Below, in pieces: positions 1-6,528 of a DNA stretch of 14,513 bases; position 1 is the first letter of the stretch, and each line of letters begins with the position of its first letter. The translations under genes and the position numbers were made by a program. The DNA is from Bacillota bacterium. GTDB lineage: Bacteria; Bacillota_E; Sulfobacillia; Sulfobacillales; Sulfobacillaceae. Where the stretch lies: assembly GCA_021820165.1 (NCBI GenBank), contig JAKADW010000010.1:1-14513 (forward strand), given 5' to 3'. The notes under the pieces were generated by a model. That model was given only the letters and a program-made list of their open reading frames with translations. It ran no database searches and was not told where the DNA came from.

Positions 1-324
1 CTTCGCGCCTCCGCCGGTGAACTTTTGCATGACGAGTTTGTACGGACGGCACGAGCCAAAGGGGTGTCAGAATCCCGGGTGATTGGGCGTCACGTGCTCC
101 GAAACGCACTCCCGCCGTTTCTGACGCAAGTCGGCCTGTCATTTTCGGTAATGATTAACACCATTATTGCCATCGAAGTGATTTTCGGCATTCAAGGAGC
201 TGGGATGGCGCTCATAGGCGCCCTCAATAGTTTTTTCTTTGCTCAGGCGACCACGGTAGCGTTTGTTGGCGTCAGTCACCTCGCAGGAAGTCTTCTCGCG
301 GATCTGCGCATCCACTATCGATAA
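1..324 (+). CDS. ABC transporter permease, DppB/OppB type (C-terminal part)
   Basis: The frame is open from the first base, so the gene starts upstream of the window; 107 residues are visible. The segment DEFVRTARAKG followed by RHVLRNALPP (residues about 10-40) is the cytoplasmic EAA-like loop of peptide/nickel-type ABC permeases, which docks onto the ATPase subunit. After it come a hydrophobic helix (about 44-62, including IEVIFGIQGAG) and a last helix that ends in a short basic tail, as in the DppB/DppC families. The family imports di- or oligopeptides, nickel or related solutes across the cytoplasmic membrane. The substrate cannot be read from this fragment. The secreted protease 1.5 kb downstream makes peptide uptake a reasonable guess, but that is inference only. 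It is probably the last gene of an ABC operon, although no clear terminator follows. Confidence 0.85.
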   Translation, partial: LRASAGELLHDEFVRTARAKGVSESRVIGRHVLRNALPPFLTQVGLSFSVMINTIIAIEVIFGIQGAGMALIGALNSFFFAQATTVAFVGVSHLAGSLLADLRIHYR

Positions 325-428
325 GTGCTTTCTTGACCCCAGCGTATGTCCCAAGAAGGCCAGGGATCTTTAGGGACGCGTCTCGGGGTTGAACGGAGAA
401 TTGAAGTGCAGAGGATTTTGGGCGACGT

Positions 429-1748
429 GTGGCGAATGAGCGCGGTATGACGACAACCAGGCGTGAGCCCGGCCGAGTATCCTATGGGCTTGGCAATCTC
501 GGTGCCAATATTTTTTCCGAGGCCTTCGCCACCTTCATCCTCTTCTTCTACGTGGACCATTTGCATGCACCACTGGGTCCGATTACGGTGGCGATGAGCG
601 TCCAAAGTGTCTGGCATGCGGTCTTGAACCCGACCATGGGCCTTCTCTCCGACCGTACTCGGTCCCGGTGGGGCCGGCGACTACCCTGGGTGGCGGCAGG
701 CTTTCTACCGTTAGGGCTCGTGTTTTGGCTTCTTTGGCACCCGCTGGTGCGAGGTCCGGGGTTGGTGTGGTACTTTTTCGTCGTGGTGGCACTCTTCGAC
801 TTCTTGTACCTTCTTGTGGTGATTAACTGGACGAGTCTTTTTCCGGAGCGCTTCCGAACGCTCCATTCCCGCTCCCAGGCTGCCCAGTGGCGCCAAATAT
901 TTGGGGTTTTGGCATTGATAATTGGTGTATCATTGCCGCCGGTGCTATACGGACGTTACGGCTGGAGCGCTATGGGCGTCATATTGGCGGTGATCGGCAC
1001 GGGTGGCTTTGCTGCCGTTGTTTTCGGTAGTCGGTGGGTTCGCCCCCTCCCCGATACCCATGCGCCTGCCCAGAATGAGCCGCTTTGGACACCTTTTTGG
1101 GCGGTGATTCGAGAACCTGGGTTTTGGCGTTACCTCGTCATGAACTTTCTGGTGCAGTTTGTCTTAGTGTTGGTTCCGGCATCGATTCCTTTTTTCGCCA
1201 AGTACGTCCTCCATCTAGCTCATAGCCAACTTTCGGTCATGCTGGCCGCGACCTTCGTGATTGCCCTGTTGAGCCTATACCCCTGGTCACGGGTGATTCA
1301 GCGGATCGGTTCTCATCGGGCGATGCTTATGGCCATTGCCATTATGGGTCTGGGCGTGGTGCCATTTTTTGTCGTTAATGACTTCATCGGCGGAGTATCC
1401 GCAACCATCGTCTTGGGAATGGGGCTGGGCGGATTTCTCATGTTAGTCGACATCGTGATGGCGGAAATTATTGATGCCCATCAGGGACGAGCCGGTGTGC
1501 GCCGTGAGGGTGCATTTTATGGCGTCAACGGATTCATTTTGCGCTTCGGCACGACGTTGGAGGCCTTGATTATCTATGTGGTTTTTCATGTTACGGGATA
1601 CCACAGCAACGCTGCCGGGATGGCAACAGCGGAGGTTCGTGACGGTATGCGAATCCTGATGGCTGCCGTGCCGCTCCTGAGTCTCGCCATCGCCCTAGTG
1701 GTATTCCGACGTTCTCCCTTGGCCAAGCAGGAATTTTCCGGCAACTAG
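429..1748 (+). CDS. MFS transporter, GPH (MelB-like) family
   Basis: A 439-residue polytopic membrane protein with about 12 hydrophobic helices, the usual length for glycoside-pentoside-hexuronide:cation symporters. The family loop 2-3 signature is clear: SDRTRSRWGRRLPW at residues 74-87, preceded by LNPTMG. TSLFPERFRTLHSR at 135-148 matches the loop after helix 4. By family it would move a sugar or glycoside across the cytoplasmic membrane; the substrate is unknown. The GTG start at 429 has a GAGG at 411-414 with a long 14-base gap. An ATG at 447, giving a protein 6 residues shorter, is possible but has no better ribosome binding site. By eye alignment to MelB, the acidic cation-site residues of helices I, II and IV are replaced (see findings), so the coupling ion is uncertain. 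It stands between the ABC permease end and the protease, each with its own spacing, so co-transcription is not certain. Confidence 0.85.
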   Translation: MANERGMTTTRREPGRVSYGLGNLGANIFSEAFATFILFFYVDHLHAPLGPITVAMSVQSVWHAVLNPTMGLLSDRTRSRWGRRLPWVAAGFLPLGLVFWLLWHPLVRGPGLVWYFFVVVALFDFLYLLVVINWTSLFPERFRTLHSRSQAAQWRQIFGVLALIIGVSLPPVLYGRYGWSAMGVILAVIGTGGFAAVVFGSRWVRPLPDTHAPAQNEPLWTPFWAVIREPGFWRYLVMNFLVQFVLVLVPASIPFFAKYVLHLAHSQLSVMLAATFVIALLSLYPWSRVIQRIGSHRAMLMAIAIMGLGVVPFFVVNDFIGGVSATIVLGMGLGGFLMLVDIVMAEIIDAHQGRAGVRREGAFYGVNGFILRFGTTLEALIIYVVFHVTGYHSNAAGMATAEVRDGMRILMAAVPLLSLAIALVVFRRSPLAKQEFSGN

Positions 1749-1801
1749 CGAATTTCTGTTAGGAACCATTCTACCATATTCATCCAAGGAGGGAACTATC
1801 C

Positions 1802-3700
1802 ATGAAGCGCCCGTGGGCCCTTTTGAGCTCCGTGTTTTTGGTCGGTTTGCCGGCCACGATATTAGCATCGGGATCGGCCTCGGCCGTCCAGTATGGCCAC
1901 GTTACGGGAAACGTCGCCCATCGGCTGTTGGCGGCGTCGACCCATAAGGGAGCGGCGTCGACGTCCGCCCGCATCACTTTATTCATTGGCTTTAACTTTC
2001 AAACGCCCGCTCACCTTCCTAGCCTGAACCAATACATTCGAGATACGGTGACGCCGGGTAATCGGTACTTTCACCGATTTTTGAGCGAGTCTAGCTTTCA
2101 GAAGAACTATGCGCCTTCCAACGATCAAGTTCAGGCGCTATTAAACTATCTGGCCCAGTATCAGATTACCCCGGTCACCATGGGCGGGAAGACGGTTCAA
2201 TATGCGTTAGGCGTCAACGTCAGCGGAACCGTCGGCAACATAGAAAAAGCCTTCAGCGTTTCCATCAACAACTATCTCTCCAAGGGCCGGTCATTTATTG
2301 CCAATGACAATACCCCATCGCTACCGACAGCCTATAGCTATAACGGGGGGAGCTATAATTTGGCCGCGCTTGTGTCTGGGATTGCCGGCATGACCACGTA
2401 TAACGGATTCACGTCGAACGCCATCCAGGAGAAAGGGGTCACGGGGCTCGCTAAGCAAAATCACGCAGTTGGCTACAGTCCCCAGCAAATTGCCAAAGCC
2501 TATGACGTGAACCCTCTATATCAGAAAGGAGTGACCGGCAAAGGGGAGACCATTGCGGTTGCCACCCTTGCACCCTTCAAGCCCACCGATGCGGCCCACT
2601 TCTGGAGCTACTACGGCATTCCGCGGACCGGAACCCTAACCGAAGTGGGCGTCGATGGACAGTCGACGACCGCCTCCGGCTACGGTATTGGTGGCTCGGA
2701 AACTAGTCTCGATGTGGAGCGTTCTGGTGCTATGGCGCCCGGTGCTAATATCGTCGTGTACGAAGCCCCCAACACAACCCCGGGGTTTCTTGACCTCTAT
2801 GATGCGGTAGCCACTCAGGACAAGGCACAGGTGATGACCACCAGTTGGGGGGAAGCGGAGTTTTTTGAGCCCTTTTCCTACGCCTATATGCTAAATCAGG
2901 CCTTTATGCAGGGTGCTGCCGAAGGCATGACCATGATTGCCGCATCCGGGGATTACGGTGCGTATGACGGGTATCCCACAGACCGAAACTTGGCCGTCGA
3001 TTCTCCGGCGTCGAGCCCCGACATTTTAGCGGCCGGTGGGACCACGTTGCCTCTCAGCTCAAAAACCAATCCGAACGCGGCTCCCATTAAGCCAGGGAGT
3101 TCCGAGACGGGCTATGTGCAGATTCCGGGCGGGGCAATCCCCATGACCGGAGAGCATGGATGGGGCTGGGATTACCTTCTTCCCTACTATGCCAATATGG
3201 GTCTCACCAGTGAAGCCCGTTGGAAGAAGGATATCTATCCGGTGGGTTCAACCGGTGGTTTCAGCGCCTTCTGGAACACCTCAGCCCCGAATGACGGTGC
3301 AAGTTTGTACCAGTGGTGGCAAACCGGTACGGGGAATAGTTCTCGGGGCGTTCCAGACCTGTCCTTGAACGCTGATCCGTTCACGGGTTACGCCATTTAT
3401 GACACTAACTCCCCCTATACCACTCCCACGGCCGGTTGGACGAACGGCTGGGGTGGCACGTCATTCGCGGCGCCCCAATTAGCAGGGATGGTGGCGCTCC
3501 TTGACCAAGACCTGGGCGGGCCGCAAGGACTTCTCAACCATGCCCTCTACGCCAACGCAGGTTCAGGGGGCTTTAATCCTGTCACCGCTGGCGACAACTG
3601 GTACTATCAAAATGGTCCGGGGTGGAATGCGGTGACCGGCCTAGGTACGCCGAGGCTGGCCCGCCTGGCGACGGTGCTTTCGTCCTGGAACCACAAATAG
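1802..3700 (+). CDS. Secreted sedolisin-type (S53) acid peptidase, pro-kumamolisin domain
   Basis: A 632-residue preproprotein. Residues 1-28 are a Sec signal peptide: a basic start, a hydrophobic core, and a small-residue stretch ending ASGSASA. Residues about 55-195 form a pro-kumamolisin activation domain (TPGNRYFHRFLSESSF; later NNYLSKGRSFIANDN and PSLP). The catalytic domain runs from about 225 to 632. The S53 residues are all visible: Glu300 and Asp304 in GSETSLDVE, the oxyanion Asp384 in AASGDYG, and the nucleophile Ser554 in GGTSFAAP. The C-terminal calcium-site region is present (FNPVTAGDNW to GPGWNAVTGLGTP, 591-617). Sedolisins are serine-carboxyl peptidases active at low pH, so the enzyme would digest proteins outside an acidophilic cell. 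The start is firm: AAGGAGGG lies just upstream of the ATG. Between Asp384 and Ser554 there are 170 residues, more than in kumamolisin (see findings). A terminator follows directly. Confidence 0.95.
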   Translation: MKRPWALLSSVFLVGLPATILASGSASAVQYGHVTGNVAHRLLAASTHKGAASTSARITLFIGFNFQTPAHLPSLNQYIRDTVTPGNRYFHRFLSESSFQKNYAPSNDQVQALLNYLAQYQITPVTMGGKTVQYALGVNVSGTVGNIEKAFSVSINNYLSKGRSFIANDNTPSLPTAYSYNGGSYNLAALVSGIAGMTTYNGFTSNAIQEKGVTGLAKQNHAVGYSPQQIAKAYDVNPLYQKGVTGKGETIAVATLAPFKPTDAAHFWSYYGIPRTGTLTEVGVDGQSTTASGYGIGGSETSLDVERSGAMAPGANIVVYEAPNTTPGFLDLYDAVATQDKAQVMTTSWGEAEFFEPFSYAYMLNQAFMQGAAEGMTMIAASGDYGAYDGYPTDRNLAVDSPASSPDILAAGGTTLPLSSKTNPNAAPIKPGSSETGYVQIPGGAIPMTGEHGWGWDYLLPYYANMGLTSEARWKKDIYPVGSTGGFSAFWNTSAPNDGASLYQWWQTGTGNSSRGVPDLSLNADPFTGYAIYDTNSPYTTPTAGWTNGWGGTSFAAPQLAGMVALLDQDLGGPQGLLNHALYANAGSGGFNPVTAGDNWYYQNGPGWNAVTGLGTPRLARLATVLSSWNHK

Positions 3701-3717
3701 CGGCCTTTATACTCTGG

Positions 3718-3745
3718 AAAAACCAGCCATGGTGGCTGGTTTTTT
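3718..3745 (+). terminator. Rho-independent terminator after the S53 peptidase gene
   Basis: A perfect 9-bp stem (AACCAGCCA at 3721-3729, TGGCTGGTT at 3733-3741) closes on a 3-base loop and runs into a T tract. AAA precedes the stem and TTTT follows it, so it may act weakly on the other strand too. It lies 18 bases after the peptidase stop codon. Confidence 0.9.
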
Positions 3746-3813
3746 CGTGAACCGCATAAATTCCTCCTAAGTCCGGCACTCTACCGGTATGCGATTGGGA
3801 AGGAGGCCCTAAA

Positions 3814-3930
3814 ATGGAAGATTCCGTGGTTGGACAGTGTTGTTGTGCGAGTTGTGCTCAGGGACATTGCGCGGACACCTGTGCGTGTGCGGGCGGATGC
3901 AACTGTAACGACTGTGGGTGTGGATCCTAG
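3814..3930 (+). CDS. Small cysteine-rich metallothionein-like protein (38 aa)
   Basis: A 38-residue ORF that ordinary gene finders would miss. An ideal AAGGAGG at 3800-3806 sits 7 bases before the ATG, and it ends in TAG. Eleven of 38 residues are cysteine (positions 9, 10, 11, 14, 19, 23, 25, 29, 31, 34, 36), arranged as CCCxxC, then C, then CxC-x3-CxC-x2-CxC. There is one His (18), only a few hydrophobic residues, and no signal peptide or membrane helix. This composition is that of a metal-thiolate cluster protein, so a cytoplasmic copper, zinc or cadmium buffer or chaperone is the natural reading. I do not recognise a specific family; it is not an obvious SmtA/BmtA sequence. It follows the peptidase terminator, so it must have its own promoter, and it precedes the broken cytochrome c gene by 54 bases. 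A 7-bp hairpin follows its stop codon. A chance ORF with this SD and this cysteine spacing is unlikely. Confidence 0.75.
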   Translation: MEDSVVGQCCCASCAQGHCADTCACAGGCNCNDCGCGS

Positions 3931-3933
3931 CGG

Positions 3934-3956
3934 GGGAGCCCTAAGTGGCTCCCTTT
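3934..3956 (+). terminator. Weak terminator-like hairpin after the Cys-rich gene
   Basis: A 7-bp perfect stem (GGGAGCC at 3934-3940, GGCTCCC at 3947-3953) with a 6-base loop is followed by only three T residues. It could partly terminate or stabilise the short transcript of the 38-residue gene. The short T tract makes full termination doubtful. Confidence 0.4.
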
Positions 3957-3984
3957 GGCGTAAGCCCAGTCCGGGGGACTTTCT

Positions 3985-4575
3985 GTGATTCCAGCAATCG
4001 TTCACCCCATGATTGTCCATTTTCCCATCGCCCCCTCTTATTTACGGCATTTCTGCTTGACCTCATCGCGATTTGGAGGCGGGACGGTCTGATTACGGGC
4101 GCCCTGATAGCCGTGTTCGTCATCCTACGGCTTCGGATGAACGGCCGTTGGCGGCACGAAACGCGTGAACCGTCCAAGGCATTCCCCTCGGCGACGCGTT
4201 CAAGTCTTGGCCCTATCCGTTGGCCGCTTATGTTGTCGGGCTGGTCATGATTTCCGCTACCGGAGTCGTCGGGGGAAGTATGGTGTCGACCATGGCCTCG
4301 GGGCCGCTGCCGCACCCGCGCCGAGCGCAGTCTCGAGTGCCCGAAAGGCTCCACCGGTCACTCCTGCGACCATAGCCGATGCGAGCGCCGGGAAATCTCT
4401 CTATCCCAGTACCTGTTCCCGCTGCCATGGGCCTACCCCGCCATTTAGCCACTCCTTGGTGTCCTCGATGGGCATCACCGGTATGGAAAATGTTATTTCG
4501 ACGCGCATGCCGCCCGGGCATCTGGTGTCAAAATCGACGGCCAAGGAACTCGTGGCGTACGTTAATAGTCTCTAG
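3985..4575 (+). pseudogene. DUF2231 membrane domain - cytochrome c fusion, three frameshifts
   Basis: Four reading-frame pieces together make one recognisable protein. Piece 1 starts at a GTG at 3985 (GGGGGA upstream) and reads VHPMIVHFPIA, the start of DUF2231 membrane proteins. Piece 2 (from about 4035, next frame) reads LLFTAFLLDLIAIWRRDG, the rest of the first helix. Piece 3 (from about 4187, third frame) reads PLAAYVVGLVMISATGVVGG, a last membrane helix. Piece 4 (about 4303-4575, first frame again) is a linker plus a small class I cytochrome c, with heme site CSRCH at 4414-4428 and a later MPPG that could hold the Met ligand. Each switch equals one missing base and can be placed in a C or G run (4031-4035, 4184-4187, 4300-4303); restoring them gives about 197 codons. 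By family it would be a membrane-anchored electron carrier facing outward, near the oxidase genes. Real decay and sequencing error are both possible. The middle of the DUF2231 domain also looks short. Confidence 0.75.
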
Positions 4576-4638
4576 TGATAGCCTGCGACGCAAATCGTGG
4601 GACGCCCGAGACACCCCCGCGAATATCGGCTCGAACAC

Positions 4639-4667
4639 AAAAAAAGCTCCGTAAGGGAGCTTTTTTT
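4639..4667. terminator. Bidirectional Rho-independent terminator
   Basis: A 12-bp inverted repeat (AAAAAAAGCTCC at 4639-4650, GGAGCTTTTTTT at 4656-4667) with a 5-base loop has an A tract on one side and a T tract on the other. It lies between the convergent cytochrome c pseudogene (+) and ctaB (-), so it can end transcription from both sides. Confidence 0.9.
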
Positions 4668-4673
4668 ACGCGA

Positions 4674-5570
4674 TTAGACGACCATGGCAATGAAGAGCGC
4701 GGCGATATATATCAAAGAAAACCGAAAGGTTTTCTTGGCCCATCTGAGCTCCCCCGGAGGTTCGGTGAGAAGGCGGATATTGTAGCCGACAAAGGCGACT
4801 CCCAAAACTACAGCGGAAACCAAATACACGCGACCGACGCTATGAGTCAGGTACAGTGCAATGGAGACGGCCATGGACAAAATCGCATAGATTAGGCTCT
4901 GCACCTTTGTCGCCTGCGGCCCCCGAACAATCGGCATCATGGGGATGTTGGCGTTCCGATAATCATCCTGCTTGTATAACGCCAAGGCCCAAAAGTGGGG
5001 CGGGGTCCACATAAAGATGAGCAAAAACATTAATCCTGCTGTGAGTCCCAAATGACCAGTGCTGCCCGCCCACCCCACAATTGGGGGAAAAGCGCCCGCC
5101 GCCCCGCCAATGACAATATTTTGAGCGGATCGACGTTTGAGCCAAATCGTATAGACAAAGACGTAAAATAAATAGCCACCGAGCGACGCACTAGCCGCGA
5201 TCCAATTTACCAAAAGACCCATGCCTACAAAGGACACGGCTCCAAGAATAATACCGAAAGCTAACGCCTGTTGGGGACGAACGCGTCCCGTCACCACCGG
5301 TCGTCGGCGAGTCCGCCGCATAATCTGGTCGATGTCGCGATCGTACCACATGTTCACAGCGTGGGCCCCACCTGCTGACAGTCCTAGACCCACCAACGTA
5401 GAGATGGTGGTCGTGATCGGGGGAATACCATGGTGACCGACAATCATCGCGCAATAGGCGGTGATGAGAAGCCACACCACGATTCCCGGTTTCGTTAATT
5501 CTAAGTAGGCGCGGCCCGTCTCCTGAATCTTTCTCATCATTTGAACCACACCCTCGTTCAGGTTAATCAC
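4674..5570 (-). CDS. ctaB: Protoheme IX farnesyltransferase (heme O synthase)
   Basis: A UbiA-superfamily prenyltransferase with about nine membrane helices. It transfers farnesyl to heme B to give heme O, the precursor of heme A for aa3 oxidases. The first conserved loop is complete: NMWYDRDIDQIMRRTRRRP (residues 73-91), with the diphosphate- and Mg-binding aspartates and arginines. The second conserved region, WTPPHFWALALYKQDDYRNA, is also present. The longest frame starts with GTG at 5570 (298 residues). An ATG at 5540 (288 residues) is a good alternative, because GAGGGTG lies at a usable distance before it, whereas the GAGGGG before the GTG abuts it too closely. The gene is the last of the oxidase cluster, 84-114 bases after the 79-residue small gene, with a GC-rich hairpin between. 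No ctaA is in the window, so heme A formation must be completed elsewhere. Confidence 0.95.
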   Translation of the reverse strand: MINLNEGVVQMMRKIQETGRAYLELTKPGIVVWLLITAYCAMIVGHHGIPPITTTISTLVGLGLSAGGAHAVNMWYDRDIDQIMRRTRRRPVVTGRVRPQQALAFGIILGAVSFVGMGLLVNWIAASASLGGYLFYVFVYTIWLKRRSAQNIVIGGAAGAFPPIVGWAGSTGHLGLTAGLMFLLIFMWTPPHFWALALYKQDDYRNANIPMMPIVRGPQATKVQSLIYAILSMAVSIALYLTHSVGRVYLVSAVVLGVAFVGYNIRLLTEPPGELRWAKKTFRFSLIYIAALFIAMVV

Positions 5571-5623
5571 CCCTCATTGTCCCCTTTAGGAACCCGCCAC
5601 TCTGAAATCCTGAAACAGAAGAT

Positions 5624-5648
5624 CCGGCGGTGGGGATCCCACCGCCGG
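5624..5648 (-). terminator. Strong GC hairpin between the small gene and ctaB
   Basis: A perfect 11-bp stem (CCGGCGGTGGG at 5624-5634, CCCACCGCCGG at 5638-5648) closes on a 3-base loop. On the minus strand it lies 6 bases after the stop of the 79-residue gene. The following sequence (ATCTTCTGTTTC) is only moderately T-rich, so it may attenuate readthrough into ctaB or protect the upstream mRNA rather than stop transcription fully. Confidence 0.55.
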
Positions 5649-5654
5649 CCTTCG

Positions 5655-5894
5655 CTATCCCGGGATTCCCGGTCCTTCGGGCGGCACCTGGGGTGCCTGG
5701 GGCCGAGTGGACTTGGTACCGAACTCGGCGGCATCACGATCACGGTCTACTCGAATTGCTAAATGACGCAGAGCCAATAGCAACCCGCCCATAATCACGA
5801 GCTGGAAGCACCACCAGAAGATATCCCACCAGTGAGGCATGCCGGGACTGCTCGGAATAAAATACGGGAAATGGGGCCAAAAACCATTGCCCAT
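5655..5894 (-). CDS. Small one-helix membrane protein of the oxidase cluster
   Basis: A 79-residue protein with one membrane helix (about residues 22-46, starting WWDIFWWCFQLVIMGG). The N-terminus before it is rich in Pro, Phe and His, and a charged then Pro/Gly-rich tail follows (DRDRDAAEFG, later APQVPPEGPG). The ATG has a strong AAAGGAGG 7 bases upstream. It lies 30 bases after the subunit III gene, in the same orientation, so it is almost surely co-transcribed with the oxidase. I do not recognise a named family. Position and build fit a subunit IV-like accessory subunit or an assembly factor, but that is inference from context. A strong hairpin follows the stop. Confidence 0.75.
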   Translation of the reverse strand: MGNGFWPHFPYFIPSSPGMPHWWDIFWWCFQLVIMGGLLLALRHLAIRVDRDRDAAEFGTKSTRPQAPQVPPEGPGIPG

Positions 5895-5924
5895 GTGAAT
5901 CCTCCTTTCCCAAGCAACGCCGAA

Positions 5925-6485
5925 CTATAAGAAGTACAGCACGACATACAGCGCGATCCAACCAATGGCCGCGTATGTCCAGAAGTAGGTTGCGGCATCG
6001 ACATCCCAATGGTTGTCGGTGGTATATCCGCCAATGCGTCGTCCCCGTATCGGAGCCGCATACAAGGCAAAACCCGCCACCAAGGCGACAAGCATCCAAA
6101 TGCCGGTTAAGACGTAATAGGCTTCAGCCGTCGGTTGCGTTACGGCAACCCCCTGGTGTGCTAAAAGAATCCACTGGAGCAGCACCGAGGCGACGGTGAG
6201 AACCCCAAACCAGACGCCGGTCTTGAGGCGCCGTTGCATGGCACGGTTGTCGCCTCGTACAATCGCCACCCGCCCAGAGCGGGCCGCAAACCCGCTGATG
6301 AGCATAAACAGCGTGGTAATCGCCCCAAGCCATTGGCTATAAGAGCCGACGGTACCGCCGGCGGTGAGGTAGCGAGCCGCAATCAGTGTCACAAAGACGA
6401 CACTCTCGGAGGCTAGAAAGATACCAAAGCCAGCCCGAATTGCCCGCATGTCCCCGTTGCCGTTGGTCTTTTGCTGCGTGGCCAT
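5925..6485 (-). CDS. ctaE: Cytochrome c oxidase subunit III
   Basis: A 186-residue membrane protein with five helices, the short five-helix form of heme-copper oxidase subunit III. The first helix carries FLASESVVFVTLIAARYL (about 24-41), the family's conserved Glu-containing segment. The C-terminal region ends in a helix after HWDVDAATYFWTYAAIGW, which matches the usual end of the family. The subunit does not carry redox centres; it stabilises subunit I and the proton-uptake region. The start is firm: AAGGAGG lies about 8 bases before the ATG. It lies 43 bases downstream of the subunit I gene and 30 bases upstream of the small one-helix gene, all on the minus strand. No defects are visible. 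Confidence 0.93.
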   Translation of the reverse strand: MATQQKTNGNGDMRAIRAGFGIFLASESVVFVTLIAARYLTAGGTVGSYSQWLGAITTLFMLISGFAARSGRVAIVRGDNRAMQRRLKTGVWFGVLTVASVLLQWILLAHQGVAVTQPTAEAYYVLTGIWMLVALVAGFALYAAPIRGRRIGGYTTDNHWDVDAATYFWTYAAIGWIALYVVLYFL

Positions 6486-6528
6486 ACATTTTCCTCCTTC
6501 CTGCCTTCTGTACCGGTCCCTCTCGCGT

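Noticed and set aside
3941..4354. A 137-codon minus-strand frame over the cytochrome c pseudogene
   Set aside because: Arg/Ser-rich and featureless. The plus strand carries recognisable DUF2231 and heme motifs here.
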